DNA of 64,000 bases from Streptomyces sp. NBC_01451 (GCF_036227485.1 NZ_CP109479.1:3348001-3412000); one strand, 5' to 3'; positions 35,359 to 43,553 are shown, counted from the first letter of the stretch. Program-made: numbers and translations. Notes: generated by a model not told the origin, from the letters alone.

Positions 35359-35807
35359 TCGGCCCTCCGCGGCAGCCGCTCGACGTCTACCCCGGAACGG
35401 CACGCCCCCTCGGAGTTCCCCACCCCGTCCAGAGCCCGAGCGTCGGGGAGGTGGCCCGCTGGGACGAGGACCCCGTCTACAAGAAAATCAACGGCCAGTT
35501 CCGCGAGTTCTTCGCGATCAGCCACATGGCCGCAGCACTCGGCCGGTCCACCAAAACGCTCTACAAGTGGGAATCCCTCGGCCACTTCCCCGGCGCCACC
35601 TGGATCTACAACAGCGAATCCAAGAACGGCCGCCGCCGCCTATACACGCGGCGACAGATCGAAGGCGTCGTCGTCATCGCCTACGAAGAGGGCGTCCTCT
35701 CCGGGACGAAGCGATTCATCTCGCACACCCAATTCCCGGCTCGCTGCCACGAATTGTTCAGGCAAACGCGTGCCGTCCTGCCAGAACCCGTTGAAGACTG
35801 GAGCTGA
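35355..35807 (+). CDS. MerR-like DNA-binding protein
   Basis: 150 residues, GTG start. Residues 56-105 form a MerR/Xis-type winged helix: FFAISHMAAALGRSTKTLYK, then WESLGHFP and RRRLYTRRQIEGVV. The ligand- or metal-binding half of MerR regulators is absent, so this is likely a small DNA-architecture or transcription factor. It lies between early genes and the ssDNA-binding protein gene. Confidence 0.72.
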   Translation: MIGPPRQPLDVYPGTARPLGVPHPVQSPSVGEVARWDEDPVYKKINGQFREFFAISHMAAALGRSTKTLYKWESLGHFPGATWIYNSESKNGRRRLYTRRQIEGVVVIAYEEGVLSGTKRFISHTQFPARCHELFRQTRAVLPEPVEDWS

Positions 35808-35810
35808 CTC

Positions 35811-36557
35811 ATGCCCGAAGCCCGTACCTACGGCCGTCGCCGTGCCGTCCCCGCCGCCAAGCCGGCGGCCGAGAAGCCGGCCCGCACTGCCAGCTCCGAG
35901 ACCGCCGTATCCCGGCGGGAGGTCATCACCGGCCGCGTGGTGAAGACCGGCGCGGCCTCCACCACCCAGGCCGGCTGGGACGACGTCGACAAGGTCGCCT
36001 CCGCGGCCGGCGGTGGAGACCTGTACCTCAAGGTCAACGAGAACCGCATGGTCATCAAGATCCTCGGCGACGGCCCGTTCGACGTGTTCGCGAGCCACTG
36101 GATCGACGAGATCGAGGACGGCTCCAAGTCCATCCGCTGCTGGGGCAACGCGACCTGCCCGCTGTGCCAGATCGGCGACAAGGCCAAGCGGTTCAGCGCC
36201 TGCTTCGACGTCGTCTCCCTGGAGGACCCGGAAGTCCCGGTCATGAAAGTTTGGGACGTCGGAATCAAGATCGCCCGCCAGCTCAAGGAGATCGCGTCCG
36301 ACGACAAGCGCGGCCCCCTGAACCGCCCTGACCTGTACTTCACCATCCGCAAGGAGACGAAGAAAAAGAGCGTCGAGTACACCCTGGAGCGGGTCAAGGA
36401 GCGGGACCTGGACGAGGAGTACAACGTCGCCCCGCTCGGTGAGGAAGAGCTGCGCGCTTTCCAGGCCGAGTGCCACGAGTACGGCGACAAGGTCAAGGAG
36501 GCGCTCGACGAGGACGCCATGGAGGAGATCGTCCGCCTGCTGATGGACGACGCCTGA
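35811..36557 (+). CDS. single-stranded DNA-binding protein, gp32-like
   Basis: 248 residues. After a basic, Ala-rich N-terminus, residues 68-160 form an OB-fold-like core (LYLKVNENRMVIKIL) with the motif RCWGNATCPLCQIGDKAKRF, a Cys-containing loop seen in phage ssDNA-binding proteins. The C-terminus ends in acidic helices (EALDEDAMEEIVRLLMDDA), as is typical of such proteins for recruiting partners. It precedes the DNA polymerase gene and a terminator. Confidence 0.72.
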   Translation: MPEARTYGRRRAVPAAKPAAEKPARTASSETAVSRREVITGRVVKTGAASTTQAGWDDVDKVASAAGGGDLYLKVNENRMVIKILGDGPFDVFASHWIDEIEDGSKSIRCWGNATCPLCQIGDKAKRFSACFDVVSLEDPEVPVMKVWDVGIKIARQLKEIASDDKRGPLNRPDLYFTIRKETKKKSVEYTLERVKERDLDEEYNVAPLGEEELRAFQAECHEYGDKVKEALDEDAMEEIVRLLMDDA

Positions 36558-36579
36558 CCGTCCCCACCCCCCGAAAGCT

Positions 36580-36622
36580 GCCCGCGCCGGCCGTTTCCCT
36601 CGCTTCTGCCGGCGCGGGCTTT
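36580..36622 (+). terminator. stem-loop terminator before the polymerase gene
   Basis: Perfect 12-bp arms (36580-36591 and 36608-36619), 16-nt loop, then TTT. It would end transcription after the ssDNA-binding protein gene or moderate the level reaching the polymerase. Confidence 0.7.
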
Positions 36623-36650
36623 CCCGTCTCCTCACCGGCCCGGGGTACTC

Positions 36651-38534
36651 GTGCAGCTCATCACCGACACTGTCCAACTCGAAGACGCCATCGCCCACTT
36701 CAGGAACCAGGACGGTTTCGCATTCGACGTCGAAACCACCGGCGCGCACCGCGGAGTGCCGGCCGTCAACGAGGTCGTATGGATCTCGCTCGCCACCAAC
36801 GGCCGCACCGTCGTCATTCCCATGGGGCACCCCAACGGGTACCACCTGCTGCGGAAGGCGACCCGGCGGAAGAACAAACGCACCGGCGAGTGGGAACACC
36901 TCGCCGCGGAGTGGGAGGAGCCGCCACCACAGCTCCGCCCCAGCACCGTGTTCGACGCCCTGGAGGAGCTGCTTTTCTCCGAGCGGATGAAAGTCGCCCA
37001 CAATGCGCCCTTCGACCTCTTGAGCGTCGCGAAGTACTACAAGGGGAAATACCCCCCGCCGCCGTACGGGGACACCATCGTCGGCGCGTGGATGCTGAAC
37101 GAGAACCGGCCCATCGGTCTCAAGTCCCTCGACAAAGAGCGCTGGAATCTGGTCTACGACCTGGAAGAGGTCGGCCGCTGCATCGAGAAACACGGCTTCG
37201 GCACGGTGGCCGACTACGCGTACATGGACGCGGCCTCCACCTGGCTCCAGTGGCTCAAGATCCGGCCCGGCATCACCGCCGAGGGCCTGGAGGACATGTG
37301 GGCCCTGGAGATGGACGTCCTCGCCTGTCTCCTCCACATGGGCTCGGCCGGCGTCCCGGTGGACATCAAGGCCCTGGAGCAGCTCCGCGCCTCGCTGCGC
37401 GAGCGCATGACTCAGTGCGAGGGGGACGTCTACCGGGCGGCCGGCAAGGTCTTCAACATCGGCTCAACCCCGCAGAAGCAGCGCATCCTCTACGAGGAGC
37501 AGGGTCTGCGCCCGCGGAAACTTACGAAAAAGGGCGCCCCGAGCACCGACGCCGAAGCCCTGGAGCCGTACAAGGGCCGCAACGACGTGGTCGACGCGAT
37601 CCTCTCCTACCAGGAGGTCTCGAAGATCCTCTCCACCTACGTGGAGGGCTACCTGGGCAACCCCGAGGACGACAAACCGACCCAGATCTTCGGCGGCCGG
37701 ATCTACCCCATCCTCAAGCAGTACGGCACGGTCACCGGCCGCTTCAGCAGCTCCAGGCCCAACGTGCAGAACTGGCCCAGGGCGGAGACCGAGTGGGGAA
37801 AGGCCATCCGCGACCTGATCGACCCGCTCGAAGGCTTCTGCCTCCTGGTCGCCGACTACGCCCAGATCGAGCAACGCATCCTGGCGCACTTCGCGGGCAA
37901 GGGTGCGCTCTGGCAGGGGTTCTGGGACGGCGTCGATGCGCACACCGCCACGGCCGCCGCCGTGTTCGGCGTGGCACCCGAGGACGTCACCAAGCAGATG
38001 CGACAGGTCGCCAAGGCGATTGCGTTTGCAATCAACTACGGCGCCGGCCCTCAAAAAGTCGCTGACATGTCCCACACCACGCTGCGCCGCGCGAAGCAGA
38101 TCCTGGCCGAGCACGAGCGCCAGTTCCCCGAGGTCTACGCCTACAAGAAGCGCCTGTTGCGCACGGTTCGCTCGCGCCGGCCGGAGCCGTACCTGCGCAC
38201 GCTGCTGGGCCGCAAGCGCCGCCTGCCCGACCTGCTGTCGCACGACCACGGCCGCCGCGGAAAGGCGGAGCGCCAGGTCGTCAACAGCCATATCCAGGGC
38301 TCGAACGCGGACATCACCAAGCTGGCCCTGGTGCGCCTGAACAAGAGCCGCCTGCCCGGAATGCAGATCCTGCTCACGGTCCACGACGAAATCGCTGCCA
38401 TGTGCCCGGTGGACATCGCGGAAGAGGGCGCCAAGGTGCTGCACGACGCGATGGCTGGCCCCGACATGCAGCTCCTTTCCGTGCCCGTTACCACGGACGT
38501 GAAAATCTGCAATCGCTGGAGTGAAGCCAAATAA
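36651..38534 (+). CDS. family A DNA polymerase with 3'-5' exonuclease
   Basis: 627 residues, GTG start. Exonuclease: FDVETTG (Asp26, Glu28), AHNAPFDLL near 117-125 and YAYMDAAS near 188-195 (DEDDy type). Polymerase: motif A VADYAQIEQRIL near 400, motif B RQVAKAIAFAINYG near 450 with the usual Arg-x3-Lys-x3-Phe-x3-Tyr spacing, and motif C VHDE near 577. There is no 5' nuclease domain. The size and layout fit phage replicative polymerases rather than host Pol I. Confidence 0.92.
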   Translation: MQLITDTVQLEDAIAHFRNQDGFAFDVETTGAHRGVPAVNEVVWISLATNGRTVVIPMGHPNGYHLLRKATRRKNKRTGEWEHLAAEWEEPPPQLRPSTVFDALEELLFSERMKVAHNAPFDLLSVAKYYKGKYPPPPYGDTIVGAWMLNENRPIGLKSLDKERWNLVYDLEEVGRCIEKHGFGTVADYAYMDAASTWLQWLKIRPGITAEGLEDMWALEMDVLACLLHMGSAGVPVDIKALEQLRASLRERMTQCEGDVYRAAGKVFNIGSTPQKQRILYEEQGLRPRKLTKKGAPSTDAEALEPYKGRNDVVDAILSYQEVSKILSTYVEGYLGNPEDDKPTQIFGGRIYPILKQYGTVTGRFSSSRPNVQNWPRAETEWGKAIRDLIDPLEGFCLLVADYAQIEQRILAHFAGKGALWQGFWDGVDAHTATAAAVFGVAPEDVTKQMRQVAKAIAFAINYGAGPQKVADMSHTTLRRAKQILAEHERQFPEVYAYKKRLLRTVRSRRPEPYLRTLLGRKRRLPDLLSHDHGRRGKAERQVVNSHIQGSNADITKLALVRLNKSRLPGMQILLTVHDEIAAMCPVDIAEEGAKVLHDAMAGPDMQLLSVPVTTDVKICNRWSEAK

Positions 38535-38557
38535 TCATTCGATCTACTCTGGCAGCA
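38522..38557 (+). promoter_or_regulatory. possible promoter for a leaderless mRNA
   Basis: TACTCT (38545-38550) lies exactly six bases before the ATG at 38557, and the gap contains no ribosome binding site. With a start about seven bases after the -10, the transcript would begin at the ATG. The same spacing is seen at 39529-39541. Confidence 0.4.
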
Positions 38558-38931
38558 TGCCCGAAACAGTCTCCGAAGCACCGGCCATCTTCCGTGGAAT
38601 GCTGCGCGACGTCGTCCCATGCCGCGACTATCACGAGGTGTGCCGGATGCTCGGCCTGGTGCCCGCCGGTCCGGAAGTGGACCAGGTCGAGCACTACCAG
38701 TCGCACATGCGGATCGAAGCGTTCAACAGGGTGGCCGAGGAAGTCTTCCCCCACGCCGATATCGCGGCCGACATGTTGTACCGGCTGGCGTGCCTCAACC
38801 GGGACGGCGAGGACTGCGAGATCGACGAGGACGACCCGGAACGCGACATGTTCACGGCCGTCAGCCGCACCGCGGTAGCCGCCGTCATCGGCCACCTACT
38901 CGAAAAGGGAACCCTGGGAGTTTCGAGATGA
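38557..38931 (+). CDS. hypothetical protein
   Basis: 124 residues, ATG 38557 without a ribosome site; GTG 38521 is an in-frame alternative inside the polymerase gene. Helical and acidic (RDYHEVCRMLGLV, DIAADMLYRLACLNRDG). I do not recognise it. It overlaps the following zinc-ribbon gene by ATGA. Confidence 0.62.
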   Translation: MPETVSEAPAIFRGMLRDVVPCRDYHEVCRMLGLVPAGPEVDQVEHYQSHMRIEAFNRVAEEVFPHADIAADMLYRLACLNRDGEDCEIDEDDPERDMFTAVSRTAVAAVIGHLLEKGTLGVSR

Positions 38932-39338
38932 GTGACTTCTGGCTCAACAAGCTCCGTGAGGCAGGCGGAGCAGCATCCGCGCCGGCCGCCCCCCAGGCCG
39001 GCCTCACGCCCACGGGCGCCCCGTGGTGGGCCCACCCCACCTACGGCCCCGCTCAGCCCCCGGCACAGCCGCAGCAGCCCGCACAGCAGCCCCAGGCGGC
39101 CTATCGGACGACGAAGGCGCAGTCGGCCAAGTCCCACGAGAGCTGCCCTTCCTGCGGCAGCGACGAGTACTGGCGGCCCACCGTCAACGCCCAGGCCCGG
39201 TGCAACCAGTGCCACTACCCCGTCCAGAACTCCACCCAGGGCGTGGCCATCTCCAACCGGGACGCGCCGGCGAGGGCCTCGCTGCACCAGCCGAAGGGCG
39301 CCGGATACCGGCCCGACGTCATCGTGGGCCGGATGTGA
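38928..39338 (+). CDS. zinc-ribbon protein with disordered linker
   Basis: 136 residues. Residues 18-65 are Pro/Ala/Gln-rich and disordered. Residues about 70-98 hold a zinc ribbon, CPSCGS ... CNQCHY. The C-terminus VAISNRDAPARASL ends basic. Possibly a DNA- or RNA-binding adaptor; the partner is unknown. Confidence 0.68.
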   Translation: MSDFWLNKLREAGGAASAPAAPQAGLTPTGAPWWAHPTYGPAQPPAQPQQPAQQPQAAYRTTKAQSAKSHESCPSCGSDEYWRPTVNAQARCNQCHYPVQNSTQGVAISNRDAPARASLHQPKGAGYRPDVIVGRM

Positions 39339-39478
39339 GCCGCATTCTCCTTCTCGGCGCCACCGTGTGTCTCGTCGCCGGAGCGGTCCTCGGCATCTGG
39401 TCGGCCGTGGACACGGCCCGCGATCCGCGGGTGTATCACTGCGTCGGAACGGACGATGAACCGGCGGGCTGCCCGTAA
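39335..39478 (+). CDS. 47-residue single-pass membrane protein
   Basis: GTG 39335 overlaps the previous stop. SRILLLGATVCLVAGAVLGIW is a membrane helix; the tail contains two Cys (YHCVGTDDEPAGCP) that could form a disulphide if outside the cell. Unknown role. Confidence 0.6.
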   Translation: MSRILLLGATVCLVAGAVLGIWSAVDTARDPRVYHCVGTDDEPAGCP

Positions 39479-39496
39479 ATAGAAAATAGGCCACCC

Positions 39497-39540
39497 GTTT
39501 GGCGCTGTGCGGTCATTTTTTCGGTCCATACGGTCGTCGT
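39497..39540 (+). promoter_or_regulatory. promoter-like repeat, copy 2 (leaderless)
   Basis: CGTTTGGC, then TGTGCG (39506-39511), a 17-base spacer beginning GTCATTTTTTC, and TACGGT (39529-39534). Matches copy 1 at 34796. The RecA-like ATG lies six bases after the -10 with no ribosome site, so its mRNA is probably leaderless. Confidence 0.65.
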
Positions 39541-40587
39541 ATGCCGCTCAGCAATGAGGCCCGCGCCGTCATGGCGCAGATCAATAAAAAACACGGCCCC
39601 GGCTCGGTCATTGTCGCCTCGACGATGCCCACGCTTTCGCGCTTCACCACCGGGTCGCTCAGCCTTGACGTCATGCTCGGCGGGGGCTGGCCGGCCAACC
39701 AGTGGAACGAGATCCTCGGCGCCGAGTCCTCGGGGAAGACCACGATCGTCCACAAGACGATCGCAGCCAACCAGCAACGAGACCCGGAATTCCAAACGTT
39801 CTGGGTCGCCGCCGAGCACTACGACATCGAATGGGCCTCCGCGCTCGGCGTGGACGTCGACCGGGTGGCGGTCTACTCCACGAATGCGATGGAGGACGCC
39901 TACACCGCCCTTTTGAACGCGGCGGAATCCCGCGCATTCGACGCAGTGGTCCTCGACTCCTACCCCGCCCTCGTCGCGGACGACGAGGCCGAGAAAGAGA
40001 TGGACCAGGCCACCATCTCCGCCGGCGCGAGGGTCACCGGGAGGTTCTTCCGCAAGGCCGGCTCCGCCACCCGCCGCAGCCTGGTCGACGTCGAACGCCC
40101 CCTCCTGGCGCTGATCATCAACCAGTGGCGGGACCAGATCGGCGGGTGGTCACCGGCAGGCATGACACCGAAGACCTCCCCCGGGGGCCGGGCGAAGAAC
40201 TACGCGTACTACACCCGGCTGGAGGCCAGCCGCACGGAGTGGATCGATGAGAAGCGCCCCGGCGGTGGCAGCCTGCGCGTCGGTCAGGTCATCAAGCTCA
40301 AGACGATCAAGTCCAAGTCCGCCGCACCCCAGCAGGTCGCGACCGTCCGCTTCTTTTTCGCCGACTCCGCCACCGGCATCCAAAAGGGCGACTACGACAC
40401 CGCGGCCGAGATGGTCACCATGGGCATCCTGTACGGCCTGATCAAGCTCGACGGCACCTGGTACAAGTACGCCGGCCACCAGTGGCACGGCGAGAAAAAG
40501 ATGCGGGCGGCCTTCCTGGAAGACCTCGACCTCCAAGAGCAGATCGCCGCGGACGTCCTGGCCCTGGTGCAGCCCGGGGCGGCCTGA
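39541..40587 (+). CDS. RecA-like recombinase
   Basis: 348 residues. Strand-exchange ATPase for recombination-dependent replication and repair. Walker A is GAESSGKTT (60-68), close to RecA's, preceded by TGSLSLDVMLGGGWPANQWNEI. Walker B AVVLDSYPALVA lies near residue 138. LLALIINQWRDQIGGWSP resembles the RecA L2-adjacent strand. It is shorter than host RecA in the C-terminus and diverged, as phage copies are. ATG 39541 is chosen over a TTG at 39499 because the promoter-like repeat covers that region. Confidence 0.85.
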   Translation: MPLSNEARAVMAQINKKHGPGSVIVASTMPTLSRFTTGSLSLDVMLGGGWPANQWNEILGAESSGKTTIVHKTIAANQQRDPEFQTFWVAAEHYDIEWASALGVDVDRVAVYSTNAMEDAYTALLNAAESRAFDAVVLDSYPALVADDEAEKEMDQATISAGARVTGRFFRKAGSATRRSLVDVERPLLALIINQWRDQIGGWSPAGMTPKTSPGGRAKNYAYYTRLEASRTEWIDEKRPGGGSLRVGQVIKLKTIKSKSAAPQQVATVRFFFADSATGIQKGDYDTAAEMVTMGILYGLIKLDGTWYKYAGHQWHGEKKMRAAFLEDLDLQEQIAADVLALVQPGAA

Positions 40588-40901
40588 TGGACCGCCGCAT
40601 CAAAGCCTCCCGCGACCAGGAGAAGCGACTCGCCCGCAAGGTCGAGGGCTTCACCACGGCCGGTTCCGGCAACGGGTGGGCGGTGAAAAACGACGTCCGG
40701 AACACCAAGTGGTCCATCGAGTGCAAAACGACCGGGGCAGCCCGGTTTGCACTCACCAACCGGGATCTGCTGTCCGCCGAAAGGCACGCCCTCCTCGACA
40801 TGCGGGAGATGGCTTTCGCGATCCAGATGTGCGGCCGGAACTGGGTCGTCATCTCGGAGGCGAATTTCCTGCGCTTCCTGGAACTGGAGGCGGACACCTA
40901 A
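40587..40901 (+). CDS. small PD-(D/E)XK-type nuclease or resolvase
   Basis: 104 residues, ATG overlapping the recombinase stop. RKVEGFTTAGSGNGWAVKND followed by WSIECKTT gives an Asp ... Glu-Cys-Lys core, the PD-(D/E)XK arrangement, then a helix and the strand NWVVISEANF. Size and pattern resemble phage Holliday-junction or VRR-type nucleases. The gene order next to the RecA-like gene supports a recombination role. Confidence 0.6.
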   Translation: MDRRIKASRDQEKRLARKVEGFTTAGSGNGWAVKNDVRNTKWSIECKTTGAARFALTNRDLLSAERHALLDMREMAFAIQMCGRNWVVISEANFLRFLELEADT

Positions 40902-41266
40902 TGGGAATCCGCGCCGTCATCAATGCCCCGGACTGGTCCCCCAAGCACCACCGCGGGGAAGCCAAGTGCCGCGACGAGTCCCTCACCCCCAGCCGCCGGC
41001 GCGACATCTTCTTCTCCGACGAGTCCTTCGCCCTCGACGTGTGCAACGGCACGTACGACGGCGCCATTTGCCCCCGCCGCGCCGAATGCCTCCACGTCGC
41101 CATGGTCAACCGCGAGAACTACGGCATCTGGGGCGGCATGACCCCCGAAGCCCGGCTCGCCTTGCGCATGCGCTACCCGGCCATGCCTGAGCGCTGGACC
41201 TGGCATCCGCCCAGCGGCGACGTCACCCCCGAGCAGCAGGAGACCCAGTGGCCCCACGCGTCGTGA
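40901..41266 (+). CDS. WhiB-like iron-sulphur protein
   Basis: 121 residues. WhiB features: Cys23, then FFSDES, Cys48, Cys57, Cys63 and the GIWGG turn (75-79) followed by M-T-P-E-A-R. WhiB proteins bind a 4Fe-4S cluster and the main sigma factor. Here the second and third Cys are eight residues apart (CNGTYDGAIC) rather than the usual two, while the last pair keeps five. Mycobacteriophage WhiB proteins can down-regulate host WhiB2, so host transcription control is plausible. No basic C-terminal DNA-binding tail is obvious. Confidence 0.82.
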   Translation: MGIRAVINAPDWSPKHHRGEAKCRDESLTPSRRRDIFFSDESFALDVCNGTYDGAICPRRAECLHVAMVNRENYGIWGGMTPEARLALRMRYPAMPERWTWHPPSGDVTPEQQETQWPHAS

Positions 41267-42156
41267 AGGGCGGCCCAGCCTTCACCGAGTACATCGCCGC
41301 CTCGAAGCTGGCCGAGCCCCTCTTCGGAGACCTCCAAAAGTACGTCCTGGACAAGGCCGCCAAGCCGTCGGGCCGCAGGCAGGACGTCCTCCACCCCAGC
41401 GAGATGATCAAGAGCGACTGGTGCCACCTCGCCGCCTTCCACCGCCTGCGGCTGCTGGCCGAGTCTCCGGACCGGCAACGGACCACCTTCACCCGCGAGA
41501 ACATCTTCCAGGAGGGCCACCAGACCCACGCCAAGTGGCAGCAGTGGCTCAAGGAGATGGGGCGCCTCGCCGGCGACTGGTACTGCCTGTACTGCGAGGA
41601 CGTCTTCTGGTGCGACACCACCCCTGACGGCTGCGGTGAATGCGACGCACCCCCCGCGGCCCTTCAGTACGCCGAAGTCCCCCTGAACGCCCACCCCTTG
41701 CGGATCGGCGGCAAGGCGGACGGCTACGCCCCCCAGGACGGCGCCCTGATCGAGATCAAGACTCTCGGTCTGGGCTCACTGCGGTTCGAGCGGCCCGAAT
41801 TCCTGGCCCGCTACGAAGCCGAAACCGAGCACGGCAAAGTCCACGACCTGACCCGGCTCTGGCGGGACTTCCGCCGGCCGCTGCCCACCGCGGTACGCCA
41901 GACCCAGCTCTACATGTACCTGGCCAACCATTTCGAGGATCTGCCGTGTGACCGCACGGTGTTCTTCTACGACTTCAAATCCACCCAGGAAACGAAGTCC
42001 TTCACCGTCACCTACGACGAGTCATTCAGCGAGCCGCTCATCGAGGCCGCCGCCGCGATCGTCGACTGCCTCCAGACGGACACCCCGCCCTTCTGCAACA
42101 TCAACGGCCGCTCCGGCTGCCCTGCGTGCCTGACATTCAAGGAGTACGTCAAGTGA
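41248..42156 (+). CDS. Cas4/RecB-like PD-(D/E)XK exonuclease
   Basis: 302 residues, GTG with AGGAG upstream. LRIGGKADGYAPQDGALIEI then KTLG gives the Asp and Glu-x-Lys core (about residues 157-171), and RQTQLYMYLA near 217 is the Gln-x-x-x-Tyr motif of RecB-family nucleases. Cys clusters around residues 114-132 (YCLYCEDVFWC ... CGEC) and near the C-terminus (CPAC) suggest an iron-sulphur or zinc site as in Cas4. There are no cas1/cas2 genes or repeats nearby; a recombination or DNA-degradation role fits better. Confidence 0.78.
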   Translation: MAPRVVKGGPAFTEYIAASKLAEPLFGDLQKYVLDKAAKPSGRRQDVLHPSEMIKSDWCHLAAFHRLRLLAESPDRQRTTFTRENIFQEGHQTHAKWQQWLKEMGRLAGDWYCLYCEDVFWCDTTPDGCGECDAPPAALQYAEVPLNAHPLRIGGKADGYAPQDGALIEIKTLGLGSLRFERPEFLARYEAETEHGKVHDLTRLWRDFRRPLPTAVRQTQLYMYLANHFEDLPCDRTVFFYDFKSTQETKSFTVTYDESFSEPLIEAAAAIVDCLQTDTPPFCNINGRSGCPACLTFKEYVK

Positions 42157-42620
42157 GCGCTGCCGACGACCTCTGGGAAAAGCTGGAAAAGCTGGGCTTC
42201 GAAAAGGAGGAGAAGCCCGACGGGTTCATGCCGCAACTCCCCGCGGACATCACCTCCCTCGACGACCGCCAGCTCATGACGCTGTACGGCGAGTACGTGA
42301 GCTGGACCGCCTACGCCGCCATGCGCCTGGTCGAGGCCCGCACCAACGTCCGCGCCGCCAAGCAGAACCTCGACTACAGCAGCGCCCGCGCCGCGCTCGC
42401 CGCCTCCACCGAGAAAACGGTCGCCGGCCGGAAAGCGGCTGCCGCCGCGGACGACCACGTCCAGGAGGACGAGAAGCGCCACCTCGACGCCCTGGCGCTG
42501 GCCGAGGGCCTGGAGATGGTCCACAAGAACGCAGAGGCCCGCGCCCAGTTCTGCTCCCGAGACCTCTCCCGCCGCCAGAACTCCGGCGCCGACAGCCGCT
42601 ACAGCAAGTGGGGGACCTGA
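42153..42620 (+). CDS. helical hypothetical protein
   Basis: 155 residues, GTG overlapping the exonuclease stop. Mostly long helices (AAMRLVEARTNVRAAKQNL; KTVAGRKAAAAADDHVQED), possibly a coiled-coil dimer. Encoded between a nuclease and a RuvC-like resolvase, so it may be an accessory recombination protein. Family unknown to me. Confidence 0.65.
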   Translation: MSAADDLWEKLEKLGFEKEEKPDGFMPQLPADITSLDDRQLMTLYGEYVSWTAYAAMRLVEARTNVRAAKQNLDYSSARAALAASTEKTVAGRKAAAAADDHVQEDEKRHLDALALAEGLEMVHKNAEARAQFCSRDLSRRQNSGADSRYSKWGT

Positions 42621-42621
42621 C

Positions 42622-43200
42622 ATGCCGCGTATCTCCATCGGCATCGACCAGTCCTACTCCGGCTGCGCTGTCGTCCACTACGACGCCACCACCGGTAGCG
42701 CATCCGAGACCGTCCTCGACTTCTCACCCAAGAAAGTCGGCACCGGCATCCCGCGCCTCGTCACCGTGAACGCCATGCTGCGCGAGCACTTCGCCGCCAT
42801 CGAGCGCCTCGGGCAGATCACCCACATCTGCTACGAGGGCTACTCCTACGGCTCCAAGTTCAGGCGGGAGGAGCTGGGCGAACTCGGCTGCGCGCTCAAG
42901 CTCGCCCTGGCCACGCAGTTCCCCATGCACCTCGAACGCCGTATCCACGCCGTCGCACCGACCACCGCGAAAAAGTTCGTGACCGGCAGCGGCAGGGCGG
43001 ACAAGGACAAAATCATGTTGGCGGTGTACATGCGCTGGCAGCACGAGCCGTCCAGCAACGACGCGGCCGACGCTTACACGCTGGCCCGGATCGCCGACGC
43101 CCTGGCCACCCCGGAGCCGCCGGAGCTGAAGTTCCAGCAGGAAGTCCTCGACACGATCCGCAACCCCCCGAAGAAGACCCGCGCCAAGAACGCCGCATAA
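42622..43200 (+). CDS. RuvC-like Holliday junction resolvase
   Basis: 192 residues. RNase H-fold resolvase: Asp9 in ISIGIDQSYSG, Glu72 in CYEGYSYG, and the C-terminal acidic pair Asp147/Asp150 in SSNDAADAY, with a Lys-rich loop KKFVTGSGRADKDK. This is the RuvC catalytic pattern. It probably resolves branched phage DNA before packaging. It ends an operon; a strong hairpin follows. Confidence 0.85.
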   Translation: MPRISIGIDQSYSGCAVVHYDATTGSASETVLDFSPKKVGTGIPRLVTVNAMLREHFAAIERLGQITHICYEGYSYGSKFRREELGELGCALKLALATQFPMHLERRIHAVAPTTAKKFVTGSGRADKDKIMLAVYMRWQHEPSSNDAADAYTLARIADALATPEPPELKFQQEVLDTIRNPPKKTRAKNAA

Positions 43201-43220
43201 CGCACGGTAATTCTTCCGCC

Positions 43221-43260
43221 ATACGCTCCCTGCATCAGCTCTAAAATGCAGGGAGCGTAT
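43221..43260 (+). promoter_or_regulatory. perfect 15-bp hairpin hiding the SpoVS-like ribosome site
   Basis: Arms 43221-43235 and 43246-43260 are perfectly complementary around a 10-nt loop. The 3' arm holds GGGAG, the only ribosome site for the GTG at 43266. It may end the resolvase transcript, and on transcripts running through it would block translation of the next gene until opened. Confidence 0.7.
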
Positions 43261-43265
43261 TTGTC

Positions 43266-43553
43266 GTGCAGACTCAGCCCGCCGAGGTGAAGGAGAAGGA
43301 GTTCCGCGTCAAGAGCGTGACTCCGCCTCCAGAGCTTGGCTCCGCGATTGCCCACGCAATCAAGTCCGGCCATCAGGTCGTCCTCAAGGCCGTTGGCGCC
43401 GGCGCCATCAATCAGTCCGTGAAGGCTATCCCCATCGCCCAGTCGTTCGTGTCTTCCTTCGGAACGAGGCTGATCGAGGAGATCACCTTTTTCCGCAGCA
43501 AGACTCCGGAAGGCGAGATCCTGGGCATCTCAATCCGCGTGATGGGCACGTGA
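43266..43553 (+). CDS. SpoVS-like (Alba-related) protein
   Basis: 95 residues, GTG start. FRVKSVTPPPELGSAIAHAI, KAVGAGAINQSVKAIPIAQS and a closing ISIRV strand match SpoVS, a small Alba-like nucleic-acid-binding protein first known as a sporulation factor. Key GAGAINQ-VKA segment is intact. Role here is unknown: it could coat nucleic acids or modulate host development. It stands alone between two operons and its translation may be hairpin-controlled. Confidence 0.8.
   Translation: MQTQPAEVKEKEFRVKSVTPPPELGSAIAHAIKSGHQVVLKAVGAGAINQSVKAIPIAQSFVSSFGTRLIEEITFFRSKTPEGEILGISIRVMGT

Noticed and set aside
41248..42156. The Cas4-like nuclease as part of a CRISPR system.
   Set aside because: No repeat-spacer array and no cas1/cas2; its neighbours are recombination genes.
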